From Gimesia maris (GTDB taxonomy: Bacteria; Planctomycetota; Planctomycetia; Planctomycetales; Planctomycetaceae): DNA of 64,000 bases. The stretch covers positions 7,068,001 to 7,132,000 of the forward strand of contig NZ_CP042910.1 of NCBI RefSeq assembly GCF_008298035.1, written 5' to 3'. This document shows positions 1-9,022 of this stretch, piece after piece (the first letter of the stretch is position 1; every line of letters begins with the position of its first letter). Under the pieces are notes generated by a model. The model saw only the letters and a program-made list of their open reading frames with translations, searched no databases and was not told the origin of the DNA. A program made the position numbers and the translations under genes.

Positions 1-92
1 TTGATCACAAACTGTTTGATATCAAGAACAATTTCCGTTTCTGATATTTACGGCACACATACAGATTGTCTTAGAAGTGAAGGCTACCTCTT

Positions 93-554
93 ATGCTGGA
101 TATCCAAATCGATCAGGCAACCCGGGAAGACTGTGAGATCATTGCCGATTTTAACATTCAGCTCGCTCTGGAAACGGAATCCAAACACCTGGACCGGGAC
201 CTGGTTCGAACTGGCGTACTGGAATCACTGGGAGATGTACGGGGATGCCAGTACTTTGTAGCCCGTTATCAGAATCATGTCGTGGGCCAGATCATGTTCA
301 CACGAGAATGGAGTGACTGGCGTAATGGTGAATTCTGGTGGTTCCAGAGCGTCTATGTCTCTCCCGACTATCGACGACAGGGTATTTTTCAGCAACTGTC
401 GCAACACGTACAATCGCTGGCGGAATCCAATCCGGATGTCGTTGGCCTCAGACTTTATGTTGAAGCTGAAAATGAACGCGCTCAATCAACTTACCGGCAG
501 CTGGGCTTCAAATTCCCCGGATACCAAGTGATGGAAAAAATGCTGGATCGTTGA
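93..554 (+). CDS. GNAT family N-acetyltransferase
   Basis: A 153-residue protein of the GCN5-related N-acetyltransferase fold, which transfers an acetyl group from acetyl-CoA to an amine. The C-terminal half shows the acetyl-CoA-binding motif A: the strand VYVSP followed by RRQGIF (about residues 87-98), matching the R/Q-x-x-G-x-G/A pyrophosphate loop with the last Gly replaced. The typical motif B follows near residues 124-138: LYVEAENERAQSTYRQLGF, where a Tyr helps release CoA. Length is normal for a single GNAT domain. The substrate cannot be read from sequence. The ATG lies about 10 nt after GAAGG. The gene stands alone, 90 bases before a creatininase-family gene on the same strand, so co-transcription is possible but unproven. 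The first 92 bases of the window hold no supported gene. Confidence 0.85.
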   Translation: MLDIQIDQATREDCEIIADFNIQLALETESKHLDRDLVRTGVLESLGDVRGCQYFVARYQNHVVGQIMFTREWSDWRNGEFWWFQSVYVSPDYRRQGIFQQLSQHVQSLAESNPDVVGLRLYVEAENERAQSTYRQLGFKFPGYQVMEKMLDR

Positions 555-644
555 CATCCACATCCAGTTCACCGCATTCTGTCTGTAAACAAGATCCTGT
601 TTCGAACGCCGCTTTACTTAATCAACTTTAAATCAGGTCGAACC

Positions 645-1370
645 ATGTCAGATACCTCTTCTGCAAAAGAAATACTGCTCCATAAACATACCCGCCGTGA
701 ATTTCGCGAACGGATGCAATCAGGTGAACTAAAAGCATGTATCATTCCCGTTGCTGCCACCGAGCAACATCTGGAACACCTGGCGATGGAACATGACTGG
801 CGAAGTGTGATGCTGGTAGCAACGGAAGTCGCCCGCCTGCTCTCACCGGAAGTCATTGTCGCCCCGTCAATGAATATTGGTATCAGCGAGCACCATATGC
901 GGCATCCGGGCACGCTGTCAGCTCTTCCGGGCAGTTGGTTGAGCGTTTTGTTTGATACGATTCGCAGCATGCAGCATGCGGGATTCACTAATATTCTGGT
1001 ATTGAATGGACATGGCGGGAACATTGCTCCCTGCCTGGGAATGTGGGGACAGTTTCAGCAGCGTCTTGAAATCAATCTGCATTTTGAGTCGTACTGGAAT
1101 TTACTGCCCGAAGAAGTCGCACTGGCGAACCTGAAAACGAAACGCTGGCCGGGGCATGCCCAGGAATTTGAAACGGCATTTGCGATGGCCGCTTTCCCGG
1201 AAAATGTTCGCCTGGAAGCCATGCAGGAGCAGGATGATAAAGAACCCCTGGAAGCGACAGCAGAAGCGGGACAAAATATGATTGACGAAATCGTGAAGCA
1301 GGTGGCAAAATATGTGGCTGGTATGATCGACGGATCAAATACTGCTGAAATTCCCCCGTTTCATACCTGA
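645..1370 (+). CDS. Creatininase family protein
   Basis: A 241-residue cytoplasmic metal-dependent amidohydrolase of the creatininase/FAPy-deformylase/MftE superfamily. The metal-site signature PVAATEQHLEHL, with Glu and His, is at about residues 36-47. A conserved Asp follows in the segment MEHDW, a His pair in ISEHH, and the hallmark NGHGGN loop near residues 121-126. All expected ligand classes are visible, so it is probably active. Characterised relatives open cyclic amides (creatinine) or act in cofactor pathways such as mycofactocin maturation, but nothing nearby points to either, so the substrate is unknown. It ends in an inverted repeat that overlaps its stop codon and converges on the prenyltransferase-like gene downstream. 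Confidence 0.85.
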   Translation: MSDTSSAKEILLHKHTRREFRERMQSGELKACIIPVAATEQHLEHLAMEHDWRSVMLVATEVARLLSPEVIVAPSMNIGISEHHMRHPGTLSALPGSWLSVLFDTIRSMQHAGFTNILVLNGHGGNIAPCLGMWGQFQQRLEINLHFESYWNLLPEEVALANLKTKRWPGHAQEFETAFAMAAFPENVRLEAMQEQDDKEPLEATAEAGQNMIDEIVKQVAKYVAGMIDGSNTAEIPPFHT

Positions 1371-1384
1371 TGCATGAAACGGGG
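1354..1384. terminator. Perfect hairpin between convergent genes, likely bidirectional terminator
   Basis: CCCCGTTTCAT (1354-1364) and ATGAAACGGGG (1374-1384) are exact reverse complements with a 9-base loop. The left arm and stop codon of the creatininase-family gene overlap it, and the opposing gene stops at 1399. There is no clear T-run, so the intrinsic terminator role is inferred from position. Confidence 0.5.
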
Positions 1385-1398
1385 AACTCAAAAACAGC

Positions 1399-2529
1399 TT
1401 ATTTAGCAGGCTGACAATAAGACAAGGCCAGTAAAGCATAAGCGGTTGCCAGATTCGGATCTGATTCATACCAGCGTTTCTGCTTATTCGACCAGCTGCC
1501 ATTCTCCTGCTGCAGACTGGCCAGCTGTTCGATCAATTCAGCCCGCCAGTTGTGCTGGGTGCCCTCGGCATCTTTGAACTGATCCACTTTCATCGCATCC
1601 AGTGCTTTGGCAAACGTATGAAAGTAATAGAACAGCCCCATCAGTTCCATGCCGGGATTTTCTTTCAACGTATAATGACGTCGAATCCACTCATTGGCTG
1701 CCTTGACCCGTTTATCATCTTCATTGACACCAGCGTAGATCATACTTTTCAGACCGGCATAAGTCATACTGCCATACGAACGCAGTCCCCCATCGGGTGT
1801 TGTTCCTGCCTGTGACGTCCCACCAGCTGCAGGTGTATAATAAAATCCGCCATCATCAATTTTGGACGCAAATGGAGTCGTATTATATTCGGATTCCAGA
1901 TTTTGGGTTCGTGAGACAAAAACCAGTGCTTTCTGAATAGCCGGATCGTCGGCTTTTGCCCCTGCCTTCTTTAAGGCTTCGATCAGGAATTGCGTGTTGG
2001 ATAAATCCGGACGTGAATGCCCGCCGTAACCAGCGCCGCCATAAGCTGTATCCGAGCTTTCGATTCCTTCGCCTTCATCCCACTGTAAGCCACGCAAAAA
2101 TTTCTCGGCATTCTTAATCGTACTGTTATATCGCCCGTCTTTGTTGGCTGCATGAAAAGCCATGATCGAAATACAGGTTTCGTAATTGCGGTGGTTACTT
2201 TTTTCATAATAGATACCACCATCTTTCTGGACATACCCTTCCAGTCGCTTGAGTGCTTTCGCGACGACAGGGTCACTGGCGGGAACTCCGCTCTCCAGAA
2301 GTGCCGTGGTCACCAGCGCACTGATCCCGGGCACAGTTTCTGTGGTCCAGAGCCCATCTTCCAGCTGGCTGTTCTTCAGGAAGTTGACTCCCTGCATCTG
2401 GATTTTTTTCAATTCCTGTTGTCTGTCAGCAGTAAGCGGTGAGTCCGCAGCCTGACTGGTTCCAACACAGGCCATCAACAGCAGTATCCAGATACAGATG
2501 GTCCTCGGAATTTGGTTAAAAGTGGGCAT
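1399..2529 (-). CDS. Secreted prenyltransferase/squalene-oxidase-repeat (alpha/alpha-barrel) protein
   Basis: A 376-residue exported protein. An N-terminal signal peptide (Arg then [18 protein letters not shown], cleavage after about residue 28) leads into repeated helical hairpins of the terpene cyclase/prenyltransferase-type alpha/alpha toroid: segments such as [31 protein letters not shown] and [14 protein letters not shown] each carry the Q-x-x-x-G-x-W/Y style repeat. The catalytic DxDD motif of squalene-hopene cyclase is absent, as are the prenyltransferase zinc ligands, so a binding or structural role is more likely than terpene cyclisation. This is inference. Similar secreted proteins are common in planctomycetes. 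It converges on the creatininase-family gene and diverges from the RDD operon across a 336-base spacer. Confidence 0.8.
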   Translation of the reverse strand: MPTFNQIPRTICIWILLLMACVGTSQAADSPLTADRQQELKKIQMQGVNFLKNSQLEDGLWTTETVPGISALVTTALLESGVPASDPVVAKALKRLEGYVQKDGGIYYEKSNHRNYETCISIMAFHAANKDGRYNSTIKNAEKFLRGLQWDEGEGIESSDTAYGGAGYGGHSRPDLSNTQFLIEALKKAGAKADDPAIQKALVFVSRTQNLESEYNTTPFASKIDDGGFYYTPAAGGTSQAGTTPDGGLRSYGSMTYAGLKSMIYAGVNEDDKRVKAANEWIRRHYTLKENPGMELMGLFYYFHTFAKALDAMKVDQFKDAEGTQHNWRAELIEQLASLQQENGSWSNKQKRWYESDPNLATAYALLALSYCQPAK

Positions 2530-2865
2530 AAATGTTTCCTCTCGCTTTCACTATTGTCTTATCAAATTTGAAATGGATACCATCAATCGCGAACTGCTTC
2601 TCGGTAAAAAAGAGAAAAGTAATCCAGCTTCTCCATAGCAATCGAGATGATTCAAGCGGATGATACTCCACGTGTTTGCCCGTCATTTACATCTTAATTA
2701 TATCCAGCGGGAAGTGAGTTAGAAAACCGTGATTACCGGTTTTGATAAAAATTCAGCTTTGTGTAGATAACCGTACTGACTATGGCCTATAATCAGTAAG
2801 CCTTTTCAGGGCATCAAAGCGTTCCCGTTTCCCTGTTTCCCAGCAAGACCCAGCAGCAGTCTGAT
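2530..2865. promoter_or_regulatory. Divergent intergenic region with a -10-like TATAAT
   Basis: A 336-base spacer between the divergent prenyltransferase-like gene and the RDD operon. It must hold promoters in both directions. A TATAAT hexamer lies at 2788-2793, about 72 bases before the RDD start, but no good -35 is at the right distance. No ORF, RNA gene or strong hairpin was recognised. Confidence 0.3.
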
Positions 2866-3765
2866 ATGGCATCGACGATCACTTTAGATGAGACCAGCCC
2901 CGCCACAGACGATGTCGTAGAACCTTTTATTCCAGGTAATCGAGAGATTCTCGGTTTGGAAATGCAGGTGGAAACGCCGGAAAATGTAGTGCTGTCTTAT
3001 CAGCTCGCCGGACCCTCACAGCGTTATGTCGCATACCTGATTGATTTTCTGATTCGGACGATGATGTTAGTCGCGATATTCATGTTTTTCATTGCCCCCC
3101 TGATGGAGCTGCTGATGCCCGGGGCCATGCTGGGGTTGTTCCTTGTCATCATGTTTCTCAATACCTGGGGCTATTACACGATCTCAGAAACGTTCTTCAA
3201 AGGCAAATCGATTGGGAAACATGCCTGTGGACTGCGCGTCATTCGCGAAGGAGGTTATCCGATAACCTTCTGGCCTTCGCTGTTGAGAAACCTCGCCCGT
3301 AGTGCGGATTCCATTATTTTTTATGGAGTCGGCATTACATCGATGTTGCTGACGCGGCGTTTCCAGAGACTGGGAGACCTGCTGGCCGGCACGGTTGTGG
3401 TCCAGGAACGTTCTCTGGAACTGCCGAGAAAACCGATCATTTTGAATAAGATTAAACCTCTTGATAAAAATGACATCGGTAGCTTTCTTCCCCGTGACGA
3501 AGTTCTCTCGCTGATCGACGAATTCATCGGTCGCAGACACGTATTGACTTACGAACGGGGGCATGCCCTGGCAGCGCAGCTGGCAAAAAGACTGGCAAAA
3601 AGACTGCATTATAGCGGAGATGAGAAAAAGGTATCAGAGTACCCCATGGCGTTTCTGGCTTCGGTATATAAAACATTCAGTTTCAGCCAGGACCAGGAAG
3701 AACAGGAACTGGTGGACGAATACAACAAACGATCTGAAATGCCGGGGGAGGATACTTATGAATAA
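2866..3765 (+). CDS. RDD family membrane protein
   Basis: A 299-residue integral membrane protein with an RDD domain. Conserved family features are visible: the Arg-Asp pair in QRYVAYLIDFLI (residues about 52-63) on the first helix, two further hydrophobic segments, the loop GKSIGKHACGLRVI (about 114-127) and the exit motif RFQRLGDLLAGTVVV (about 166-180). A soluble C-terminal tail of about 120 residues is rich in charged helices. RDD proteins are poorly understood, though some have been linked to ion exchange or stress. This is the first gene of an operon RDD - SpoIIM-like - membrane protein - DUF4129 - DUF4350, and its end overlaps the next start by 8 bases, so translational coupling is likely. 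Confidence 0.88.
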   Translation: MASTITLDETSPATDDVVEPFIPGNREILGLEMQVETPENVVLSYQLAGPSQRYVAYLIDFLIRTMMLVAIFMFFIAPLMELLMPGAMLGLFLVIMFLNTWGYYTISETFFKGKSIGKHACGLRVIREGGYPITFWPSLLRNLARSADSIIFYGVGITSMLLTRRFQRLGDLLAGTVVVQERSLELPRKPIILNKIKPLDKNDIGSFLPRDEVLSLIDEFIGRRHVLTYERGHALAAQLAKRLAKRLHYSGDEKKVSEYPMAFLASVYKTFSFSQDQEEQELVDEYNKRSEMPGEDTYE

Positions 3766-4846
3766 GCATAAATTTATTCAAAAACGCCGTCCCCAATGGA
3801 AAAAATTTGAACTGTTTCTTAAAGAGTCGTCCGGCAAATCACTTTCCAAGCTTCCCGCAGATAAGATTTCCACTTTTTCTCAATTACTGCGAGAAATCTC
3901 ACACGATCTGGCTACCATCCGCTCTCGTGGCTGGGGGCATGAGCTGATGTCTTACCTGAACGATCTGGTCGCACGGGGACACAATCTGTTTTACAGCGCT
4001 CCACCAACAAATTTTGGGAGGTTTTATCAATATCTGGCAGCTGATTTCCCCCGATTATTTCGGGCGAACATCGGGTACTTTCTGATTGCCTGTCTGTTAT
4101 TTTTTCTGCCAATGGGAGTCAGCTGGTGTGTGGTTCAAAACAACCCCGATCTGGCATCCCGTGTCATTCCCGAAGAATATATGACTCAATTTGACCATAT
4201 GTACGGTGAAGAGGGTGGTCTCAACTCTGATACAGAAAACACAACTGAAGGTGATACGAATTCGGAAGAAGCAGAAGATCCTGCAACCGGGACTTTTGGC
4301 GATCAACGTGCAGCCATGGCTGGTTTTTATATCAACAATAATGTCGGCATTGCACTCAAATGTTTTGCTTTAGGAGTCCTGCTGGGTATTGGTACGGTTT
4401 ACACTCTGTTATTTAACGGAATTTTTCTGGGAGCGGTCTCCGGGTACATCATCAGTCAGGGCAATGGCGACCGTTTTCTAAGTTTTGTCATTTCTCATGG
4501 TTCATTTGAATTAACGGCGATTGCGGTCGCAGGAGGCGCAGGACTGATGCTGGGGAATGCGATTATCCATCCCGGACAGCGTACCCGGTTTCAATCTCTT
4601 CAGTTACGAGGTCTGGAAGCGGTTCAAATTGCCGGGGGAGCCGCTGCCATGCTGGTCATTGCCGCAATGATTGAAGCATTCTGGTCCCCTGCAGATTTTC
4701 CGAATGAAGTAAAATACGCAGTTGGCAGCGGGCTCTGGCTGATTGTGTTTCTTTATCTTACTTTCGCAGGACTACAGACAGACAGCCGTTTCCGGTTACG
4801 TCGCAGTTCAACAACTCCACCGCAGGAAGGAGATCAGCATCGATGA
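3758..4846 (+). CDS. Stage II sporulation protein M (SpoIIM) family membrane protein
   Basis: About 362 residues. The ATG at 3758 was chosen because GGGGGAG precedes it by 7 bases and it overlaps the RDD stop, whereas the frame stays open further upstream within the RDD gene. The N-terminal 100 residues are soluble and basic. A first transmembrane helix (about 108-127) is followed by a periplasmic-side acidic loop rich in Glu, Asp, Ser and Thr (about 150-175), then several helices with Gly-rich turns typical of SpoIIM-domain proteins (for example GVLLGIGTVYTLLFNGIFLG and SHGSFELTAIAVAGGAGL). In non-sporulating bacteria the domain is found in operons with RDD, DUF4129 and MoxR/DUF58 genes. The role is unknown, and sporulation is not implied. 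Confidence 0.85.
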   Translation: MNKHKFIQKRRPQWKKFELFLKESSGKSLSKLPADKISTFSQLLREISHDLATIRSRGWGHELMSYLNDLVARGHNLFYSAPPTNFGRFYQYLAADFPRLFRANIGYFLIACLLFFLPMGVSWCVVQNNPDLASRVIPEEYMTQFDHMYGEEGGLNSDTENTTEGDTNSEEAEDPATGTFGDQRAAMAGFYINNNVGIALKCFALGVLLGIGTVYTLLFNGIFLGAVSGYIISQGNGDRFLSFVISHGSFELTAIAVAGGAGLMLGNAIIHPGQRTRFQSLQLRGLEAVQIAGGAAAMLVIAAMIEAFWSPADFPNEVKYAVGSGLWLIVFLYLTFAGLQTDSRFRLRRSSTTPPQEGDQHR

Positions 4847-5763
4847 GATTTCATCGGATGAATGTGGCGCTGGTCCCCAGAAATGCCTTGAACTGTCTGG
4901 ACCTGGCAATACGCTTTTACGGACGTTTTCTGGTTCCCCTTCTCAAGCTGTGGGCCATATTTGCCTTACCCGCCTGTCTGCTGGTGTATCTGCTCAGTTA
5001 TTATTTCCTGATCGAGATGAAAACAGCGATCACGGTAGCCTGGTTTGTTTCCAGCCCCCTGGGAGTCCTGCTTACCTGGAATACAGCTTTATTCACTTTT
5101 GGAGAAACCCGGGGACTGGGAAGTCTCAGACGGCAATTTCAACCCCGAATAATTCCTCTCCTGCTGCGCTGTCTGTTAGACCGGTCAGTGCTCTATATCG
5201 GACCGGCATTACTGTTCTATACCGATCACTTTTTGACGAATATGCTGGGATTCCTCTATCTGTTTTTTCCAGGTATCTGGCTGGCATTACGAAACGGGTT
5301 TCGTGTTGAGCAGGCTTCACTGAAACAGATTGGAATTGCAGGACAGGAAGAAAACTCTCACGATCACCGGACCAAAGATCTGATTTCCACTCATTTCAGC
5401 ACCTTATTCTGGCGGGGTGCCTGGACTTTTTTCTTCTGCTATATCTTAACCTGTGTGCTCTTTATTACATTCGATTACCTCTGCTACATCCTGCTGGAAT
5501 TTAATATCCTGATCGGACAGATGCCTTACGCGTTTGATCCGGACAATATCGGCGACCCCATCTCCAATGCCCTGCTGTTGATAAGTACCGACCCCCGTGT
5601 TTTAACAGTCTTTACCGGATTCATCCTGCTGATTTACCCCATTGGCCGAGTCGCCTGGTTTTTCACCTATTTAGATCTACGGGTTCGCTACGACTGCTGG
5701 GATATGGAATTACGGATGGCCGAAGTTTCACAGCGGCTCACCAGAAGGGAGGCAGCGTTATGA
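4843..5763 (+). CDS. Hypothetical multi-pass membrane protein of the RDD/SpoIIM operon
   Basis: A 306-residue protein that I cannot assign to a named family. It has about five or six hydrophobic segments (near residues 32-52, 63-80, 113-150, 190-215 and 250-275) and short basic cytoplasmic-type loops. It starts in an ATGA overlap with the SpoIIM-like gene and ends in a GTTATGA overlap with the DUF4129 gene, so it is translationally coupled on both sides. The context suggests it is a constant membrane component of the same complex. It has no catalytic motif that I can see. Confidence 0.75.
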   Translation: MRFHRMNVALVPRNALNCLDLAIRFYGRFLVPLLKLWAIFALPACLLVYLLSYYFLIEMKTAITVAWFVSSPLGVLLTWNTALFTFGETRGLGSLRRQFQPRIIPLLLRCLLDRSVLYIGPALLFYTDHFLTNMLGFLYLFFPGIWLALRNGFRVEQASLKQIGIAGQEENSHDHRTKDLISTHFSTLFWRGAWTFFFCYILTCVLFITFDYLCYILLEFNILIGQMPYAFDPDNIGDPISNALLLISTDPRVLTVFTGFILLIYPIGRVAWFFTYLDLRVRYDCWDMELRMAEVSQRLTRREAAL

Positions 5764-6554
5764 ACAGTCATTCAAATTCCGCCCAAAGCAGGTTCCGGAT
5801 TCTGGTGCTGATTTTCGTGTGCCTGTCGGGGAATGTGACACCGTTATTTTCTCAGACTCCCAGTGAAATCTCGTTTGATACTTCTTCTCCCGATCAGGTT
5901 ATGCTGAAACAGGATATGAAAGACATCCTTAGCCGAACCGAGTTTCGACATCTGACGAGAGAACGGGATATCACGAAAAACGCCCCTTTTGAACTGGATG
6001 AGTTCTTTAAACAACAAACTGAAACAAAGGTAGAAGAGCGTTCTCATTCCGTCTTCGCCGAATTGATTGGAAACGTGCTGCAGATTCTGGCCTACATCAG
6101 TGTCGTTATCACTTGTGGTCTGATTCTTTATCTGCTGGTACGTTCCCTGATGGGTCTGGAACTGAAAAAGAAAGCGGCTGCAACTGAAATCAATCCGGAA
6201 CTGCAAGGCACACTCTCTCTCGAAGACATTATCTCTCCTGCAGAACGGGAATCCTCGATCTACCTGCAACGTGCGAAAGCACTGGCACAGGAGGGTGATT
6301 ATCATAATGCCATTATCCAACTGCTCTACGGCTCAATGAGCTACATCGAGCGGTCAGGCTGGATCCGTTTTCGGAAGGGGTTAACTTATCGCGATTATAT
6401 CCGAGCGGCCCGGCCACACGGGTTACCCTGTGATTCGTTGCGACAAATGATCCGTACCTATGAACCATTGGGATTTGGCAGACGCATCGCCACCCGCGAA
6501 CACTTTGAAAGTACATTGAAACATTATGAATCCGCCTTCCAGAAACAAGCGTGA
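5760..6554 (+). CDS. DUF4129 domain-containing membrane protein
   Basis: A 264-residue protein. A signal peptide or first membrane helix (about residues 13-32, ending FSQ) is followed by a soluble acidic stretch, a second transmembrane helix (about 103-125, ISVVITCGLILYLLVRSLMG) and a C-terminal helical DUF4129 domain with the typical GDYHNAIIQLLYGSMSYIE and LTYRDYIRA elements (about 178-215). DUF4129 proteins often accompany transglutaminase-like, MoxR and DUF58 proteins. Here the partners are RDD, SpoIIM-like and DUF4350. It overlaps the previous gene by 4 bases and the next by 29 bases. The function is unknown. Confidence 0.82.
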   Translation: MNSHSNSAQSRFRILVLIFVCLSGNVTPLFSQTPSEISFDTSSPDQVMLKQDMKDILSRTEFRHLTRERDITKNAPFELDEFFKQQTETKVEERSHSVFAELIGNVLQILAYISVVITCGLILYLLVRSLMGLELKKKAAATEINPELQGTLSLEDIISPAERESSIYLQRAKALAQEGDYHNAIIQLLYGSMSYIERSGWIRFRKGLTYRDYIRAARPHGLPCDSLRQMIRTYEPLGFGRRIATREHFESTLKHYESAFQKQA

Positions 6555-7800
6555 GCGAAGAAACGCCGGCTGGATCTGGCTGTTCTTTCTCTGCCTGCTC
6601 ATTCCCCTGCATCTCTGGTTTCCAGAACTGGGTACGGGTGCGCTCGACGATTCTTATAGCGCGTCAGCCAGCGGAAAGAAAGCATTTTTTCTGTTACTCG
6701 AACTGGAATCCTACAACACGGAACGAAACCGTGTCCCGATCTCCGTCTTCCTGCAGACTTTGGATTATGATGAAACCCTCTGCCTCCTGGGACCCGCCCG
6801 CTATCCAAACCCCCAGGAATGGTCTGCCATCCTGTCATGGGTTGAAGAAGGCGGGCACCTCGTAATTACAGCGAATCACGATCATCCAGAATTTGAAATC
6901 GACGCCCTGAACATTAGCGTCAAGTATCTGGACGAAACCGAACGGGAAAATCTACCGGTTGTGGAATCGGAAAAAAAAGGAACGGAAGACGAAAGCGAGG
7001 ACAAACAAAAAGACCTTGATTCTTCTGATCTACTCTCACTTCTGAATGATCAACATAGTCTGCTTGACGGACAGGCCACGACTGTATTCCCGGATGCCCC
7101 CTCAATCATCTGGCAAACGAATGCCCAGGTGATCTCCGAATCAGGCCAGAAACTTATTTCGGTGGGTGAAACACAACAGGCAATCCGGCAGATGCATGGT
7201 GAGGGTGTGATAGTCGTCGCAGCCTCCTCCAAAATCTTTTCAAACCAGTCAATGATTGATGGCGGCAGTGTTCCCGCATTTCGGCTGATTGAATCAGCTG
7301 AAGCGCCGGACTATTTCGTTGTTGATGAATCCTTGAATGCTTCGGGAACTTCAAAAGTTGTCGCGTTACTGATCGACCCCACCTTCCGCCCGTTGACTAT
7401 TCAATTGCTGATCACATTGCTGATTTTTGGCTGGTGGCATAGCACCCGCTTTGGGCCTGTTCTCACGTCACACATCCTGCCACGTCACAACATCGTTTCC
7501 CATACAGATAACGTCGGCAACTTACATTTTAAAAATGGAAATGGCCGTGCTCTGTTATACTCTTACCTCAAACAGTTATTTACCGAACTCCACCTGAGAC
7601 GTTTTCGCGGAAAAGAGCATCGCGTGATCGATCCGATAGCGCGGCGGATGAAAACAGATCCGGAAAAAATCGCGGCGTTCCTGAAGCATGTCTCCCAGCT
7701 TTCGAAATCCAAAAAGATTAAACGGCATCAGATGGGTGATCTCATTCGCAGACTGGCGGAAATTCGACAGGCGGCCCGACATGGGAAACAGCAGGGATAA
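6526..7800 (+). CDS. DUF4350 domain-containing membrane protein
   Basis: A 424-residue protein with an N-terminal transmembrane helix (about residues 12-32), an extracytoplasmic DUF4350 region resembling a glutamine-amidotransferase-like fold (the segment DETLCLLGPARYPNPQEWSAILSWVEEGGHLVITAN, about 84-119), an acidic linker (about 148-168) and a second membrane helix near residues 290-306, followed by a basic, helical cytoplasmic tail of about 110 residues. It begins 29 bases before the end of the DUF4129 gene and closes the operon. In many bacteria the next genes would be MoxR and DUF58, but neither is present in this window. Confidence 0.8.
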   Translation: MNPPSRNKRERRNAGWIWLFFLCLLIPLHLWFPELGTGALDDSYSASASGKKAFFLLLELESYNTERNRVPISVFLQTLDYDETLCLLGPARYPNPQEWSAILSWVEEGGHLVITANHDHPEFEIDALNISVKYLDETERENLPVVESEKKGTEDESEDKQKDLDSSDLLSLLNDQHSLLDGQATTVFPDAPSIIWQTNAQVISESGQKLISVGETQQAIRQMHGEGVIVVAASSKIFSNQSMIDGGSVPAFRLIESAEAPDYFVVDESLNASGTSKVVALLIDPTFRPLTIQLLITLLIFGWWHSTRFGPVLTSHILPRHNIVSHTDNVGNLHFKNGNGRALLYSYLKQLFTELHLRRFRGKEHRVIDPIARRMKTDPEKIAAFLKHVSQLSKSKKIKRHQMGDLIRRLAEIRQAARHGKQQG

Positions 7801-7850
7801 ACCCAATAATCTCTGATGTGAATCCGGTTTATCTTCTGCGAAAGACTGAC

Positions 7851-7856
7851 TATAAT
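7851..7856 (+). promoter_or_regulatory. Possible -10 element upstream of the Rieske gene
   Basis: TATAAT lies 68 bases before the GTG start at 7925, in the 124-base gap after the DUF4350 gene. No convincing -35 hexamer sits 16-18 bases upstream, so this is only a candidate. Confidence 0.28.
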
Positions 7857-7924
7857 TCCCCTTCTGGCAGTCTCAGGAGACCTGTCAGTTCATTTCGAAT
7901 CAGCTACCTCAGAAAGAACGTTTC

Positions 7925-8272
7925 GTGACCACTTATCATACCATTGCAAAAACCGGTACGATCCCCGAAGGAGAAGGCCGGGCTTTTCATGTGGAAGGAC
8001 TGATGATTGCCGTCTTTCTCAAAGAGGGGAAATACACGGCCATCAACGACTTCTGCCCGCATCAGGGTGCGCCCCTTTCAACCGGTTATGTAGATGAAGA
8101 GGGAGCAGTCACCTGCCCGTGGCATGCCTGGCGTTTCTGTATCAATGAAGGAACCTGGCTGGACAATCCGAAATCCAAACTCCAGGTTCCTGTCTACCCG
8201 GTGCGTATTGAAGGCGATGAAATACAGGTCGGCCTGGATCTGGAGAAAGAAGAGAACTCCTCTTCAGAGTGA
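7925..8272 (+). CDS. Rieske [2Fe-2S] ferredoxin-type protein (NirD-like)
   Basis: A 115-residue soluble Rieske protein starting at GTG. The cluster-binding boxes are complete: CPHQGAP (about residues 46-52) and CPWHAW (about 65-70), each giving one Cys and one His to a [2Fe-2S] centre. The small size and lack of a membrane helix or tether match the NirD/BphA3-like ferredoxins rather than the Rieske subunit of the bc1 complex. No oxygenase or nitrite reductase gene is adjacent, so the electron partner is unknown. Its last 9 bases overlap the end of the convergent UPF0173 hydrolase gene. Confidence 0.88.
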   Translation: MTTYHTIAKTGTIPEGEGRAFHVEGLMIAVFLKEGKYTAINDFCPHQGAPLSTGYVDEEGAVTCPWHAWRFCINEGTWLDNPKSKLQVPVYPVRIEGDEIQVGLDLEKEENSSSE

Positions 8273-8947
8273 GCAGGATTCACCCGGTTGCAGCACGACT
8301 GGTTCCGCAGCAGTCTGTCCGCGAATCTGATCAGCCCAGGCGGAAACATCCTGTTCAATGAGCGGCCAGGTATTGTAGTGCATGGGCAGCACTCGCTTCG
8401 GTTGAATCAGCCTGGTTGCCTTCACTGAGTCTGCCGGCCCCATGGTGAAATTATCGCCGATGGGAAGCATCGCCATATCTATGCCTTCTTCGCCAATCAG
8501 CTTCATGTCATAAAATAAACCGGTGTCCGCAGCGAAGTAAATGGTTCCTCCATCCAGTTTCAGCAGGATTCCACAGGGACTTCCCCCGTTACTTCCATCC
8601 GGCAGCATGGAACCATGATGGGCTATTGTCAGTTTGACCGTCCCAAAGTCGTATTGGTGCGCCCCGCCGATATGCTGGGGGTGCACATTTTCAACTCCCT
8701 GTTTTCCCATCCACTCAATGATCTCGAAATTGGCAATCACCAGTGCTCCGGTCCGTTTGGCGATATCGACCGTATCACCGACATGATCGCCGTGGCCGTG
8801 GCTGACAATTATCGCATCAGCTTCTACCTGTTCTGCATCCAGAGGTGCAGAGGGATTGCCTGTGAAGAAGGGGTCCAGCAGGATTTTTTTACCGGCGGTT
8901 TCAATCTGAAAGGTAGAATGCCCCAGCCAGGTGATATTTGTAACCAT
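8264..8947 (-). CDS. UPF0173 family metal-dependent hydrolase
   Basis: A 227-residue metallo-beta-lactamase-fold protein. I chose the ATG at 8947 (protein start MVTNITWLGHSTF) because GCAGAGG precedes it and homologues begin there; the frame is open for 23 more codons upstream. Metal ligands are visible: GHSTF near the N-terminus, the SHGHGDH motif (about residues 48-54), AHHGSM, the Asp in AADTGLFYD and the distal His in LPMHYNTWP. Length is normal for UPF0173 enzymes, whose natural substrate is not established. It is convergent with, and overlaps by 9 bases, the Rieske gene. It lies directly downstream of the giant envelope genes, 75 bases from the 2753-residue one, and may be in their transcript. 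Confidence 0.88.
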   Translation of the reverse strand: MVTNITWLGHSTFQIETAGKKILLDPFFTGNPSAPLDAEQVEADAIIVSHGHGDHVGDTVDIAKRTGALVIANFEIIEWMGKQGVENVHPQHIGGAHQYDFGTVKLTIAHHGSMLPDGSNGGSPCGILLKLDGGTIYFAADTGLFYDMKLIGEEGIDMAMLPIGDNFTMGPADSVKATRLIQPKRVLPMHYNTWPLIEQDVSAWADQIRGQTAAEPVVLQPGESCSL

Positions 8948-9022
8948 GATTGCCTCTGCAATTGGAGTGCTGTGTGAAGTTGTTTTACTTAACGGCAAGA
9001 TACAACAGATCCCCAATCAATT

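Noticed and set aside
1-261. Open frame at the window start
   Set aside because: It overlaps the GNAT gene in another frame, has no ribosome-binding site and shows no family features.
7857-7885. Palindrome-like GTCTC...GAGAC upstream of the Rieske gene
   Set aside because: The loop is only two bases and it fits no known operator; probably chance.
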